Source of the DNA: Stenotrophomonas maltophilia
GTDB taxonomy: Bacteria; Pseudomonadota; Gammaproteobacteria; Xanthomonadales; Xanthomonadaceae
Reading direction: 5' to 3'
DNA: 64,000 nt
Assembly (NCBI RefSeq): GCF_002205165.1
Contig: NZ_NIVS01000017.1
Location: 1 to 64,000, forward strand
Below the pieces are notes generated by a model. The model saw nothing but the letters and a program-made list of their open reading frames with translations. It searched no databases and was not told where the DNA came from. Shown here in pieces: positions 1-7,741 of the stretch (its first letter is position 1; each line of letters opens with the position of its first letter). The translations under genes were made by a program, and so were the position numbers.

Positions 1-81
1 AAGCGGGGGTGTCATGGGAGGCGCGATCTCAGGCGAACCGGCAGTATCGGTGCTGCGTGGCGACGATGCCACGCGGGGCGA

Positions 82-642
82 TCACGGGGTTTGGGCACCC
101 ATCGCAGAACGGCCCTGGCGGTCGATGCGATACCAGGTGCCGCCGACCATGGCGATGTGCCCGTGGTCGTCCGGCGTGCCCGGACGGCAGCCTTCGCAGA
201 CGCGGGCCACCCCGTCATCGAACGCCCAGCCAAAATCGAACGTGCCCGGAAATGCCTGGCGCAGCTGGGTATCGAAGTAGCCGATGCGCTGCCCGACCCG
301 CCCACGGACCAACCCGTCCACAACGTCGTCCGGGCCATTGTCGACGGTGATCACCGGCAACTGACGGCCATCGGCACGGACGTAGTGGTACCCGCCGCCC
401 GCATGGATCGGCGCCAGACCATGCTGGTCGTAGGACAGCGACGCCAGGGACGTCGCGTCGAGTTCAAGATGCCCATCGATCCACCGGCACCCGGACAGCG
501 GCTGCAGCCCATCCTCCTGGGTCAGGGCGGCGCAGCCGGTGTCGGCGGCCAAGGCCAGCGGCGATGCGAGCAGGCCCGCCACCAGCAGCAGGGGCCGCGC
601 GAGGCGGCCCCTGGTCGCGGCAGTGCGAAGCAGTCGATGCAT
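82..642 (-). CDS. exported protein with WG-like repeat, phosphatase partner
   Basis: Protein of 186 residues with a clear signal peptide: an arginine-rich start, then a Leu/Ala-rich core ending near ALAADTG. The mature part contains GQRIGYFD followed by a segment ending FDDGVARVCEG, which resembles the WG (KWG) repeat pattern; I see one or two degenerate copies. Two CxxC-type pairs could form disulphides in the periplasm. The start codon overlaps the stop of the upstream phosphatase gene (TAATG), so the two are almost certainly translationally coupled and co-transcribed. The function is unknown. Coupling to the phosphatase suggests an accessory or inhibitory partner, but that is inference. 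The first 81 bases of the window hold no convincing gene, only a hairpin at 55-74. Confidence 0.75.
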   Translation of the reverse strand: MHRLLRTAATRGRLARPLLLVAGLLASPLALAADTGCAALTQEDGLQPLSGCRWIDGHLELDATSLASLSYDQHGLAPIHAGGGYHYVRADGRQLPVITVDNGPDDVVDGLVRGRVGQRIGYFDTQLRQAFPGTFDFGWAFDDGVARVCEGCRPGTPDDHGHIAMVGGTWYRIDRQGRSAMGAQTP

Positions 643-2354
643 TACTTGCTGTCGCCGGCCTGGCGCTCGAACGCGGTCGGCTTGGGCAGCTCGACCGGCA
701 CGCCCTTGGCATCGCAGGTACCGGCGTCGCACAGGCGCTGGCGCAGGCGCGGGGTGGCCTGCACGATCATGTGGTAGATCGCGTTCTGCTCCATGGTGCC
801 GCGCACGGCCTTGCTGCCTGGGCCCCGCGCCCAGATACCGACGTCTTCACCACCATGCGATTCGCTCTTGGCCGGGACCAGCGCTTCCTGCATGTAATCC
901 GGGTGCTCGGTGTCGACCGCGGTCAGGTCCGGCCGGCCGGTGGTCGGATCGAAGCTGCTCGGGTTGTGCGGGTACCGCTTCGGGCCGACCGGCTGCTGGT
1001 TGCTGGCACCGGTGTAGCCCGGGCCATTGGCGTAGGTCAGCGTGGTGTAGGGCAGGCCCAGGCCATCGCGGGCCAGGTCCAGCTTGCCGGCACCGTCTTC
1101 GCCGCCCTTGTCCTTGACCTTGCCCAGGATCGGGTTGCCACGGGCCGGGTAGCCTACGAAGTTCAGCGTGTGCGAGTGATCGGCGGTGACGATGATCAGG
1201 GTGTCCTGGTCGGAGGTCGCCTCGACCGCGGCGCGCACCGCATCGGACAGCGCCACCGTATCGGTCAGCGCCCGGTAGGCATTGCCGCTGTGGTTGGCGT
1301 GATCGATGCGCGCACCCTCGATCATCAGCACGTAGCCTTCCTGATGACGCGACAGATTGGCGATCGCCGCCTTGGTCAGTTCGGCCAGGCTCGGCTCACC
1401 GGCCGGATCGTCCTTGCGCTCGGCTTCGTACCGCATGTGGTCCGGTTCGAACAGGCCCAGGATGGCCGGCGCATTGGCCGCCGCCTGCAGCTGCTTGGCG
1501 TTCCACACATACGCACCCTGCGGATTCGCCTGCTGCCATTCGGTCACCAGGCTGCGCCCGTCCAGGCGCTGGCCGACCTTGTCGTCGTATTCCGGATCGC
1601 GCTCTTCCACCGTGGTGAACTCACCGCGGCCGCCGCCGAGGGCGACCAGCGGGCCGCGCCCGAAGCGCGAGGTCGACAGCAGCTGCTGGGCAATATCGCG
1701 GCAGCCGGCGGCCTTGGCTTCTTCCGGTACGTCGGTGTCGTTTTCCCAGTTGCGCTCCGGGGAGTGGGCGTAGGTCGCTGCCGGGGTGGCATGGGTCAGG
1801 CGCGCGGTGGAGACCACGCCGGTCGCCATGCCGGCGCTGTCGGCCAGCTGCAGCCAGGTCAGCAGCCCCTTGTTCAGGCTGTCGGCGCAGTCATTGCGGG
1901 TGCCCGCGCTGACGCCGATCGCGCCCATGTGGGTCTTCACGCCGGTGGTGATCGCGGTCATGGTGCCGGCCGAATCCGGCGTCTGCGAATCAGTGTTGTA
2001 GGTCTTGCTGAACGCCGTGGCCGGGAAGCGCTCCCAGGACAGCAGGTTCTCCTCGCCCGGATGCCCGTTGCGCTGCCCCTCGAAGATGCGCGCCGCGGCC
2101 ACTGTGGTCAGGCTCATGCCGTCACCGAGGAACAGGATGACGTTTTTGGCCTTGCCGTCCATCGCCCCGGTGCTGGCCGCGCGTGCCGCACCGCTGCGGT
2201 ACCACCACTGCGGGGTTTCCCCGGCGGGGTGGGCAATGGCCGGCACATCGACCTGGACCGCGCCGGCAGCGGCGCTGGAGGTGGGAGCGGTACTGGCGCA
2301 GGCGCCGAGCAGCAGGGTGGTGACGGCAGCCACCAGAGGCGTGAAACGGGACAT
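642..2354 (-). CDS. alkaline phosphatase (PhoA family), lipoprotein
   Basis: Hydrolyses phosphate monoesters in the periplasm. The start was chosen because it gives a lipoprotein signal peptide with lipobox LLGAC (Cys19) and has a GAG about ten bases upstream. The metal-binding motif LFLGDGMS holds Asp78, and TPDSAGT holds the likely nucleophile Ser128. Later motifs are IEGARIDHANHSGN, VTADHSHT and SESHGGEDV, all typical zinc/magnesium ligands of the PhoA superfamily. Length (570 residues) exceeds E. coli PhoA and fits the larger membrane-anchored forms. It is divergent from the symporter gene. I looked for a Pho box in the 149-bp divergent region and did not find a convincing one, so phosphate control is not shown by the sequence. 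Confidence 0.93.
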   Translation of the reverse strand: MSRFTPLVAAVTTLLLGACASTAPTSSAAAGAVQVDVPAIAHPAGETPQWWYRSGAARAASTGAMDGKAKNVILFLGDGMSLTTVAAARIFEGQRNGHPGEENLLSWERFPATAFSKTYNTDSQTPDSAGTMTAITTGVKTHMGAIGVSAGTRNDCADSLNKGLLTWLQLADSAGMATGVVSTARLTHATPAATYAHSPERNWENDTDVPEEAKAAGCRDIAQQLLSTSRFGRGPLVALGGGRGEFTTVEERDPEYDDKVGQRLDGRSLVTEWQQANPQGAYVWNAKQLQAAANAPAILGLFEPDHMRYEAERKDDPAGEPSLAELTKAAIANLSRHQEGYVLMIEGARIDHANHSGNAYRALTDTVALSDAVRAAVEATSDQDTLIIVTADHSHTLNFVGYPARGNPILGKVKDKGGEDGAGKLDLARDGLGLPYTTLTYANGPGYTGASNQQPVGPKRYPHNPSSFDPTTGRPDLTAVDTEHPDYMQEALVPAKSESHGGEDVGIWARGPGSKAVRGTMEQNAIYHMIVQATPRLRQRLCDAGTCDAKGVPVELPKPTAFERQAGDSK

Positions 2355-2503
2355 GGATGAATGCATCTCACATGTGAAACGGGCGTTCATTATGCAGAAC
2401 GCCGCAAGGCACGCCGATGACACGCTGATTTTCCGTGCACGCCTCGTTCCACGGCCCGGCTTGGGCTAAGGTGCCTAGCTGTCAAATTACCTCTGGAACG
2501 CGC

Positions 2504-3832
2504 ATGAAGCTGGTCTCTGCCTGGCTGCGGATCCCCTTCTGGCAACGGGTCCTCGGCGGCTTCGTCCTTGGCGCACTGGCCGGCTGGCTGCTTGGGCCGG
2601 CCGCCGAAACCTGGTTCGGCCCGCTCGGCGATCTCTACGTCACCCTGATCAAGATGATCGCGGTCCCGCTGGTGTTCTTTGCGGTGATCAACGCCATCTC
2701 CTCGCTGCACGGGCAAAAGTCCGTGGCGGCCCTGGGCGGGCGCACCTTCCTGTGGTTCATCATCACCGCCGCCCTGGCGGTCTGCGTGGGCCTGGCCGTC
2801 GGCACGGTCATGCAGCCCGGCAGCGGTGCACTCAGCCTGAGCATGGATCACAGCTACACCCCGCGCGAAGTGCCCAGCGTGATCAAGGTGCTGATGGATG
2901 TGGTGCCTTCCAACGTGTTCTACGCGTTGACCGGCATCGGTACGCGGGTCAATGCCGCCGGTGAAACCGTCCTCGCCGCCGGCCGCGGCTCGATCCTGCC
3001 GGTGATCTTCTTCGCTGGCCTGCTCGGCTTTGCGATGGTCAAGCTGGGCGACAAGGTCAGCGAAGCGCGCAAGCTGACCGGGCAGATGAGCGACATCATG
3101 ATCCAGGTGACCCGCTTCGTGCTGGAGATCACCCCGCTCGGCACCTTCGGCCTGATCGCCGGTCTGGTCGGCAGCTACGGCTTTGAAAAGCTGCTGCCGC
3201 TGGGCAATTTCGTGCTCGCCCTGTACATCGCCTGCGCCCTGCATATCGTGGTGGTCTACGGCAGCCTGCTGCTGATGCATGGCCTGAACCCGCTCAAGTT
3301 CTTCCGCGGCGCCGCCCCGGGCATGCAGGTCGCTTTCGTCAGCTCCTCCAGCTTCGCGGCCATGCCTGCGGCGATGCGCTCGATCACCCACAACCTCGGC
3401 GTCAACAAGGACTACGCCTCCTTCGCCGTCCCCCTGGGGGCCAGCATCAAGATGGACGGCTGCGGCGCGATCTATCCCGCCCTGTGCGCCGTCTTCATCG
3501 CCCAGTACACCGGCGTCCCGCTCACCCCCGAGCAGTACATCGTCGTGCTGATCGCCTCGGTCCTGGGCAGCTTCGGCACGGCCGGCGTCCCCGGCACCGC
3601 GGTGGTCATGGCCACCGTCGTGCTCAGTGCCGCCAACCTGCCACTGGAAACCATCGGCTACCTCTACGCGATCGACCGCATCCTGGACATGATGCGCACC
3701 ATGACCAACGTCACCGGCCAGATGCTGGTCCCGGTGATCGTCGCCAAGGAAACCGGTCTGCTCGACCGCGCGGTCTACGACAATCCCTCCACCAACCTGG
3801 GCGTGGATGAAGGCGAAGAACGAACGTCCTGA
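2504..3832 (+). CDS. sodium/proton:dicarboxylate or glutamate symporter
   Basis: A 442-residue inner-membrane carrier of the DAACS (SLC1-like) family that imports C4-dicarboxylates or acidic amino acids with cations. The protein has about eight hydrophobic segments. The family's serine-rich re-entrant hairpin appears as SSSSFAAMPAAM. The second hairpin GASIKMDGCGAIYPAL and the substrate-site segment DRILDMMRTMTNVTG near the C-terminus are also present. The latter matches the conserved D-x-x-x-D and R-T-x-x-N-V-x-G pattern of DctA and GltP. The start at MKLVSAW follows the usual short N-terminus of the family. An intrinsic terminator follows. Which substrate is carried (succinate, glutamate or both) cannot be read from the sequence, so no gene symbol is given. 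Confidence 0.92.
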   Translation: MKLVSAWLRIPFWQRVLGGFVLGALAGWLLGPAAETWFGPLGDLYVTLIKMIAVPLVFFAVINAISSLHGQKSVAALGGRTFLWFIITAALAVCVGLAVGTVMQPGSGALSLSMDHSYTPREVPSVIKVLMDVVPSNVFYALTGIGTRVNAAGETVLAAGRGSILPVIFFAGLLGFAMVKLGDKVSEARKLTGQMSDIMIQVTRFVLEITPLGTFGLIAGLVGSYGFEKLLPLGNFVLALYIACALHIVVVYGSLLLMHGLNPLKFFRGAAPGMQVAFVSSSSFAAMPAAMRSITHNLGVNKDYASFAVPLGASIKMDGCGAIYPALCAVFIAQYTGVPLTPEQYIVVLIASVLGSFGTAGVPGTAVVMATVVLSAANLPLETIGYLYAIDRILDMMRTMTNVTGQMLVPVIVAKETGLLDRAVYDNPSTNLGVDEGEERTS

Positions 3833-3854
3833 CGCAGGGACCCATGCACCACCC

Positions 3855-3882
3855 AAAGACCGGCGAGAGCCGGTCTTTTTTT
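3855..3882 (+). terminator. intrinsic terminator of the symporter gene
   Basis: A perfect ten-base stem AAAGACCGGC / GCCGGTCTTT closes a GAGA loop and runs into a seven-base T tract. It lies 22 bases after the symporter stop codon and should insulate the downstream amyloid operon from read-through. Confidence 0.93.
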
Positions 3883-3982
3883 GCTTGTGTGGGGCTTGGC
3901 ACCGCCAGCCCTCACGACAAAGCGACTGGCTGACGCTGTACAAGCAAACCCGCAGCAAGCCTGAATCCGCACCGTAAACCCC

Positions 3983-4012
3983 TGTATCACCCGGTGTAAC
4001 ACCCGTGATACA
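3983..4012. promoter_or_regulatory. nested palindrome, candidate activator enhancer site
   Basis: Outer arms TGTATCAC and GTGATACA are perfect inverse complements. Between them lies a second palindrome, GGTGT-A-ACACC. The centre is about 160 bp upstream of the -24 GG of the sigma-54 promoter, in the range where bacterial enhancer-binding proteins usually sit. Binding by the activator encoded at 9903-11240 is inference. Confidence 0.55.
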
Positions 4013-4156
4013 CCCGCACCGTGCCTACCTGTCAGCGCCACGTGATCACCGCACCAACCCATTCATTCGTCCAAACGCTAACGCCCCTGTAACAGCAATG
4101 TTGCGTGCGGATAACCCGAACCGCGCAGAAACCCATGAAACGCGGGCCTTCGGAAC

Positions 4157-4173
4157 TTGGCACGAATGCTGCT
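4157..4173 (+). promoter_or_regulatory. sigma-54 promoter (-24/-12)
   Basis: The sequence TTGGCACGAATGCTGCT matches the consensus TGGCAC-N5-TTGC with one mismatch (CTGC). The -24 GG (4159-4160) and -12 GC (4171-4172) have the obligatory 12-base phase. Transcription would start near 4184, about 20 bases before the first start codon. A gene for a sigma-54 activator lies at the far end of the same operon, which supports the call. Confidence 0.85.
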
Positions 4174-4203
4174 CCACCCCTCCGCATGTCATCGGAGGTC
4201 GCC

Positions 4204-4734
4204 ATGGACAGCGTTGCCGCACACCGCACTCGACACACCACGCTCTGGCTGCTCGCCGCCGCACTTGCCGTGCCGGCCGCCGCCAACGCCTCCGGCGCCC
4301 GCCAGGGCGTCAAAGCCCAGCCCGGCGAAATCGTCCTCCTGCGTGACGTCTCCGCACGCCCGGCCTACCGCCCCGCACCCCCGGGCATGGCGCTCATCGC
4401 CGACCCTTCACCGCGTCGCGAAATCGGCCACGCCCTCGGCACCTCCACCGGCATGGATGAACTCAGCGACGACGATTACGCCTCGCTCGGCTCCAACACC
4501 GGCGCCGGTGTTCCCCGCAGTTCCACCACCATCGAACGCGTCACCGGCCACACCGTCAACGGCACGCTCGGCAAAGTCACCGACAGCGGCATGCTGTCCA
4601 GCGGCCAGTTCAGCAACACCATCGGCGGGCCCATGGGCGCGGTCGGCAACGCCACGCGCGGCATCGGCGACCAGGTCCGCGGCGCGCTTGCCCAGTTCCC
4701 GCTCGGCCAGCCCGCAGGCGGGCCCGGCAAATGA
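4204..4734 (+). CDS. first gene of Fap-like operon, small exported protein
   Basis: Protein of 176 residues with a signal peptide (TTLWLLAAALAVPAAANA). The start is fixed by a GGAGG five bases upstream and by the sigma-54 promoter, which excludes an earlier ATG. After the signal peptide comes a basic, proline-rich stretch and then the motif MDELSDDDYASLGSNTG. This resembles the LSDxxL...G leader motif associated with C39-type proteases. The C-terminal half is rich in Gly, Ser and Thr and likely disordered. There are no cysteines. It sits where fapA lies in Pseudomonas fap operons, but I cannot show homology to FapA. Its stop overlaps the next start (ATGA), so the genes are translationally coupled. 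Possible roles are chaperone, minor subunit or modulator of fibre assembly (inference). Confidence 0.75.
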   Translation: MDSVAAHRTRHTTLWLLAAALAVPAAANASGARQGVKAQPGEIVLLRDVSARPAYRPAPPGMALIADPSPRREIGHALGTSTGMDELSDDDYASLGSNTGAGVPRSSTTIERVTGHTVNGTLGKVTDSGMLSSGQFSNTIGGPMGAVGNATRGIGDQVRGALAQFPLGQPAGGPGK

Positions 4735-5369
4735 ACATCGTCCTGCGCACCGCCCTGCTCACGGGCCTGATGCTCGCGCCTCTGGCCGCGCATGCCCAGC
4801 AGAGCAACGATTACGCCGCGATGCTCTCCTACCTCAATCAGAGCCGCATCGACGGCCGCACGCTGGCCGGCGCCGACGGCGCGATCACCGTCAACATGGC
4901 CGCCGGTGACCTCAACCAGCAGGCCAACCTGATGGGCATCGCCAACGGCCGCAACGCCCACATCACCGTGGATGCGCGCCAGCAGCAGTCCAACAACCTC
5001 AGCCTCAGCGACACCGCCATGGATGCCAGCGCCACGCTCGGCGGCCAGGCACTGAACGGCGCCAGTGGCGTCGCATCGATCAATCAAGCCAGCGGCAATG
5101 GCAACGCGACGCTCAACGTCGTCACCGCCACGCTGGCGCAACAGGGCATACGCGAAACGAACGACGAGGCCTTGGCCGCGTCGGGCGCGCTCGCGTCAGC
5201 AGGGGGGCAGGGGGCCGTCAACAGCGGTCGGTCGGCCGGAACTCGCAGGGTGGCGGTCGAAGCCTCCGCGCTGCAGGGATTCGACGGCGTCCTGCAACTC
5301 AATCAGATCGCGGGATCCGGCAACGCCACCGCAAACCAACTGAGCATTTCGGTGCAGTCCACCCCGTGA
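4731..5369 (+). CDS. FapB-like minor amyloid subunit
   Basis: Protein of 212 residues with a cleavable signal peptide ending AAHAQ. The mature part carries three spaced copies of the Fap repeat pattern G-x-x-x-N-x-A-x-G-x-x-N-x-x-x-N: ITVNMAAGDLNQQANLM, VASINQASGNGNATLNVV and VLQLNQIAGSGNATANQL. These match the imperfect repeats known in FapB and FapC, where they form the amyloid core. Linkers are rich in Gln, Asn, Ala and Ser. No cysteine is present. In Pseudomonas FapB is the proposed nucleator and minor fibre component. The order (small exported gene, this gene, larger repeat gene) matches that operon. It overlaps the previous gene by four bases. Confidence 0.8.
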   Translation: MNIVLRTALLTGLMLAPLAAHAQQSNDYAAMLSYLNQSRIDGRTLAGADGAITVNMAAGDLNQQANLMGIANGRNAHITVDARQQQSNNLSLSDTAMDASATLGGQALNGASGVASINQASGNGNATLNVVTATLAQQGIRETNDEALAASGALASAGGQGAVNSGRSAGTRRVAVEASALQGFDGVLQLNQIAGSGNATANQLSISVQSTP

Positions 5370-5413
5370 GTAGTCACATCCACCCGATTGTCTGTGATGA
5401 GAGAGAGGGCACC

Positions 5414-6889
5414 ATGAACACCAACATGAAACGGACCGTACTGGCCATCGCCGTCGCCGCTGCATCCGCCTCCGCGGGCGCCAGCGGCTGGGGCAACGAT
5501 CGCGACAACCAGAACCAGAGCGCCAACATCAACCACCTGCACAACGTGGCTGAGACGCGCACCAACACGAACACCGATACCAACACCGAAACCAATACCA
5601 CCACCAACACCGATACCGATTCGCGTACCTGGAACCGGACCTGGAACAACACCCGCAACAACAACAGCACCACCAACACCACCATCAACGACAACGTGAC
5701 GAGCAACACCAACGTCACCAGCAACCGCAACGTGACCAGCAACCGCAACGTCACCGAGAACGTCAACAAGACCAGCAACATCCAGGCCGACGAACGCCAG
5801 GAAAAGAACAACCACGGCGTGGACGTCAACATCGAAAAGGACCTGCGCCTGAGCTCGGACATCAGCTTCTCGGGTGATCCGGAAATCACCGGCTCGATCG
5901 ACATCGATTCGGCCGCCATCGCCGTCATCGACAACCGCCAGTCGGTCACCAACAACCTGGCCGGCAACAGCCTGGTGACCAACAGCGCCTCGATCGCCGA
6001 CGACGTCGGTGCCGATGCCTCCGGCAACCTGGGCTTCAACGTCGCCGCCGGTGACAACAACGCGCAGGACAACGCCGCTTCGCTGTCCGCGGCCGATGCG
6101 TCCTTCAGCTTCGGCATGGCCGATGCGGAAGTCTTCGTCAACCAGTTCGGCGGTGGCAACACCACCATCAACTCCGGCGTGACCAACGCCGCAGGCCTGG
6201 GTGGCAATGCCTTCAGCGGTGCGTCCGGCAACATCGGCGCCAACGTCGCGTCCGGCAACAACAACGAGCAGAAGAACGCGCTCGCCGCGTCGGTGGCCAC
6301 CAGCGCCTATGCGACCTCGAGCATCAGTTCCAACCAGGTGTCCTCCGGCAACACCGTCAGCAACGCCGGCTACCTGCAGTCGATGACCGACACCGTGGAC
6401 GTGAACCTGAGTGGTCGCGTTGCCGGTGCCACGTTGGCGGTCGGTGCGGGCCGTTACAGCGGCACGGGGAGTGCCTACCAGAAAGACAACTACTACCTGG
6501 ATACCTGGAGTGGCGCGCTGGATCACCCGAGCGGCAGCGAAACCGGTCACATCGACCTGGATAGCGATATCCAGAATGCCACCGCCAACCCGAATCGTCC
6601 GGGCGTGGGTGGCATTGCGTTTGACACCGATGAGCGCGGCACCAGCCAGTTCGTTGAACTGGGCGTGGCCGACCTCTACGCGAGCCTGAGCGGGACCGTG
6701 TCCACCACCCGCTGGGTGAACGTGGATGCGACCAACACCGCGGCGTTGTCCGGCAGTGCGTTCTCCGGCGCCTCCGGCAACATCGGGGTGAACGTGGCCT
6801 CCGGTACCGGCAACCTGCAGGCCAACAGTCTGGCCCTGGCGGTTGCGCAGCCCTCCACCGGCGGCGGTGGCGGCGGTCCGGAACAGTAA
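5414..6889 (+). CDS. FapC-like major amyloid fibre subunit
   Basis: Protein of 491 residues. The ATG was chosen because GAGAGAGGG lies just upstream and a good signal peptide follows (AIAVAAASASAGASG). Residues 40-125 form an extreme low-complexity tract of Asn, Thr and Asp with short tandem units such as NVTSNR. Three copies of the Fap repeat then occur near residues 203, 271 and 455: SGNLGFNVAAGDNNAQDN, SGNIGANVASGNNNEQKN and SGNIGVNVASGTGNLQAN. A roughly 150-residue linker rich in Gly, Asp and Tyr separates the last two. No cysteine is present, whereas I recall a C-terminal CxxC in Pseudomonas FapC. The likely role is the main extracellular amyloid fibre of biofilm. A RTX-free adhesin is an alternative. 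Confidence 0.8.
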   Translation: MNTNMKRTVLAIAVAAASASAGASGWGNDRDNQNQSANINHLHNVAETRTNTNTDTNTETNTTTNTDTDSRTWNRTWNNTRNNNSTTNTTINDNVTSNTNVTSNRNVTSNRNVTENVNKTSNIQADERQEKNNHGVDVNIEKDLRLSSDISFSGDPEITGSIDIDSAAIAVIDNRQSVTNNLAGNSLVTNSASIADDVGADASGNLGFNVAAGDNNAQDNAASLSAADASFSFGMADAEVFVNQFGGGNTTINSGVTNAAGLGGNAFSGASGNIGANVASGNNNEQKNALAASVATSAYATSSISSNQVSSGNTVSNAGYLQSMTDTVDVNLSGRVAGATLAVGAGRYSGTGSAYQKDNYYLDTWSGALDHPSGSETGHIDLDSDIQNATANPNRPGVGGIAFDTDERGTSQFVELGVADLYASLSGTVSTTRWVNVDATNTAALSGSAFSGASGNIGVNVASGTGNLQANSLALAVAQPSTGGGGGGPEQ

Positions 6890-6931
6890 GGTTGTCCGTT
6901 TTCGCAAGCAGTACGCGTTGAGCGCAACAAA

Positions 6932-7001
6932 CCCGGTCATCCGCCAATGACCGGGCTCCCCGGGAGCCCCTGTCCCTTCTCCCCCTTGGGGCAGGGGCTC
7001 C
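6932..7001 (+). promoter_or_regulatory. three overlapping hairpins between fibre and protease genes
   Basis: Three inverted repeats overlap so that neighbouring ones cannot form together. They are CCCGGTCAT/ATGACCGGG (6932-6955, 6-base loop), GGGCTCC/GGAGCCC (6953-6969, 3-base loop) and the perfect ten-base pair GGAGCCCCTG/CAGGGGCTCC (6963-7001). No clean T tract follows, so this is not a simple terminator. Such structures can protect an upstream mRNA from 3' decay or attenuate downstream expression, letting fibre subunit exceed export machinery (inference). Confidence 0.65.
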
Positions 7002-7021
7002 TTCCTGAGCCGGAGTCACGC

Positions 7022-7732
7022 ATGTCCAGTCGTATGCGCACGTGGATGCTGGTGTGGGCCTTGTCGGTGCTGATGATGCCGATGGGGATCGTGCGTGCCG
7101 GCGATGTCGGCTTCAGTGGTGTGCTGCCCAACGGGGCAGTGCTCACCCAGCGCGTGGAAAGCATGCAGGAACGGCGCTTCCGCAATGTCGTACGGCAACA
7201 CACCGATTACAGCTGTGGCGCAGCTGCGCTGGCCACGATCCTGCGCTACGCCTACCACCTGGAGGCGGATGAGGGCACGGTGATCGAAGGGATGATGGGG
7301 GTCTCGGATCCACAACTGGTGCACCAGCGTGGGTTTTCGCTGCTGGACATCAAGCGTTATGTCGAATCGATGGGCATGCGTGGACGCGGCTACCGCGTCA
7401 ATGAAGAGCGCCTGCGCTCACTGCGCGTGCCCGGGCTGGTGCTGATGGATGTGCGGGGCTTCCGCCACTTCGTGGTCCTCAAACAGGTCCGTGGCGATCT
7501 GGTGGATGTCGCCGACCCGATCCTGGGCAACCGCAGCATTCCCGTCAGCGAATTTCTCCAGGCGTGGCCGTCGCGCGCCGTGTTTGTCGTGATCGGCAGT
7601 GACTTTGATCGCAACACGGTGCTGCTGCAGCCCGGTGAACGGCCGAGTGCCCGTTCGCTGTACGCCAGGCAGGGACCGATCACCGACGCCGAACTGGTCG
7701 ACTTCGGATTCACCCATGCCGATCTGTTTTAA
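7022..7732 (+). CDS. FapD-like C39 family cysteine protease
   Basis: Protein of 236 residues with an N-terminal hydrophobic signal (MRTWMLVWALSVLMM). The C39 catalytic residues are visible: Cys in RQHTDYSCGAAALATIL, His in GFRHFVVLK and Asp in VDVADPILG. Unlike the C39 domains of ABC exporters it stands alone and is exported, as FapD is in Pseudomonas. It probably processes or matures Fap components in the periplasm. Likely targets carry the LSDxxL-type motif seen in the proteins encoded at 4204 and 7742 (inference). The start was chosen at the ATG after CGGAG. The 132-bp gap before it holds the competing hairpins. The next gene starts ten bases after the stop. Confidence 0.88.
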   Translation: MSSRMRTWMLVWALSVLMMPMGIVRAGDVGFSGVLPNGAVLTQRVESMQERRFRNVVRQHTDYSCGAAALATILRYAYHLEADEGTVIEGMMGVSDPQLVHQRGFSLLDIKRYVESMGMRGRGYRVNEERLRSLRVPGLVLMDVRGFRHFVVLKQVRGDLVDVADPILGNRSIPVSEFLQAWPSRAVFVVIGSDFDRNTVLLQPGERPSARSLYARQGPITDAELVDFGFTHADLF

Positions 7733-7741
7733 GGAGGCAAC

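Larger units (their letters stand above)
3833..4203. other. 371-bp regulatory region before the amyloid-like operon
   Basis: No gene is supported here. The stretch holds, in order, the symporter terminator, a nested palindrome (3983-4012), a smaller palindrome GTGATCAC at 4042-4049 that resembles its half-sites, a sigma-54 promoter (4157-4173) and the GGAGG ribosome binding site of the first operon gene (4194-4198). It is less GC-rich than the flanking genes. An upstream in-frame ATG at 4105 exists, but it lies before the promoter and has no ribosome binding site, so it was not used. Confidence 0.8.

Noticed and set aside
55-74. Hairpin GCGTGGC-GACGAT-GCCACGC near the left edge, as a terminator of the phosphatase unit
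   Set aside because: There is no T tract and the distance is short. It may be a weak palindrome, but function is not supported.
564-2360. Long plus-strand frame opposite the phosphatase, and similar long antisense frames across the window (for example 24234-29450)
   Set aside because: They are by-products of high GC codon use. They lack ribosome binding sites and recognisable domains, and they span several real genes.
2355-2503. Possible Pho box between the phosphatase and symporter genes
   Set aside because: Only one CTGTCA half-match is present; the second repeat at the 11-base phase is missing on both strands.
5534-5788. Short tandem repeats that at first glance suggest a CRISPR-like or intergenic array
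   Set aside because: The repeats are in frame, of irregular length and encode the Asn/Thr tract of a secreted protein.
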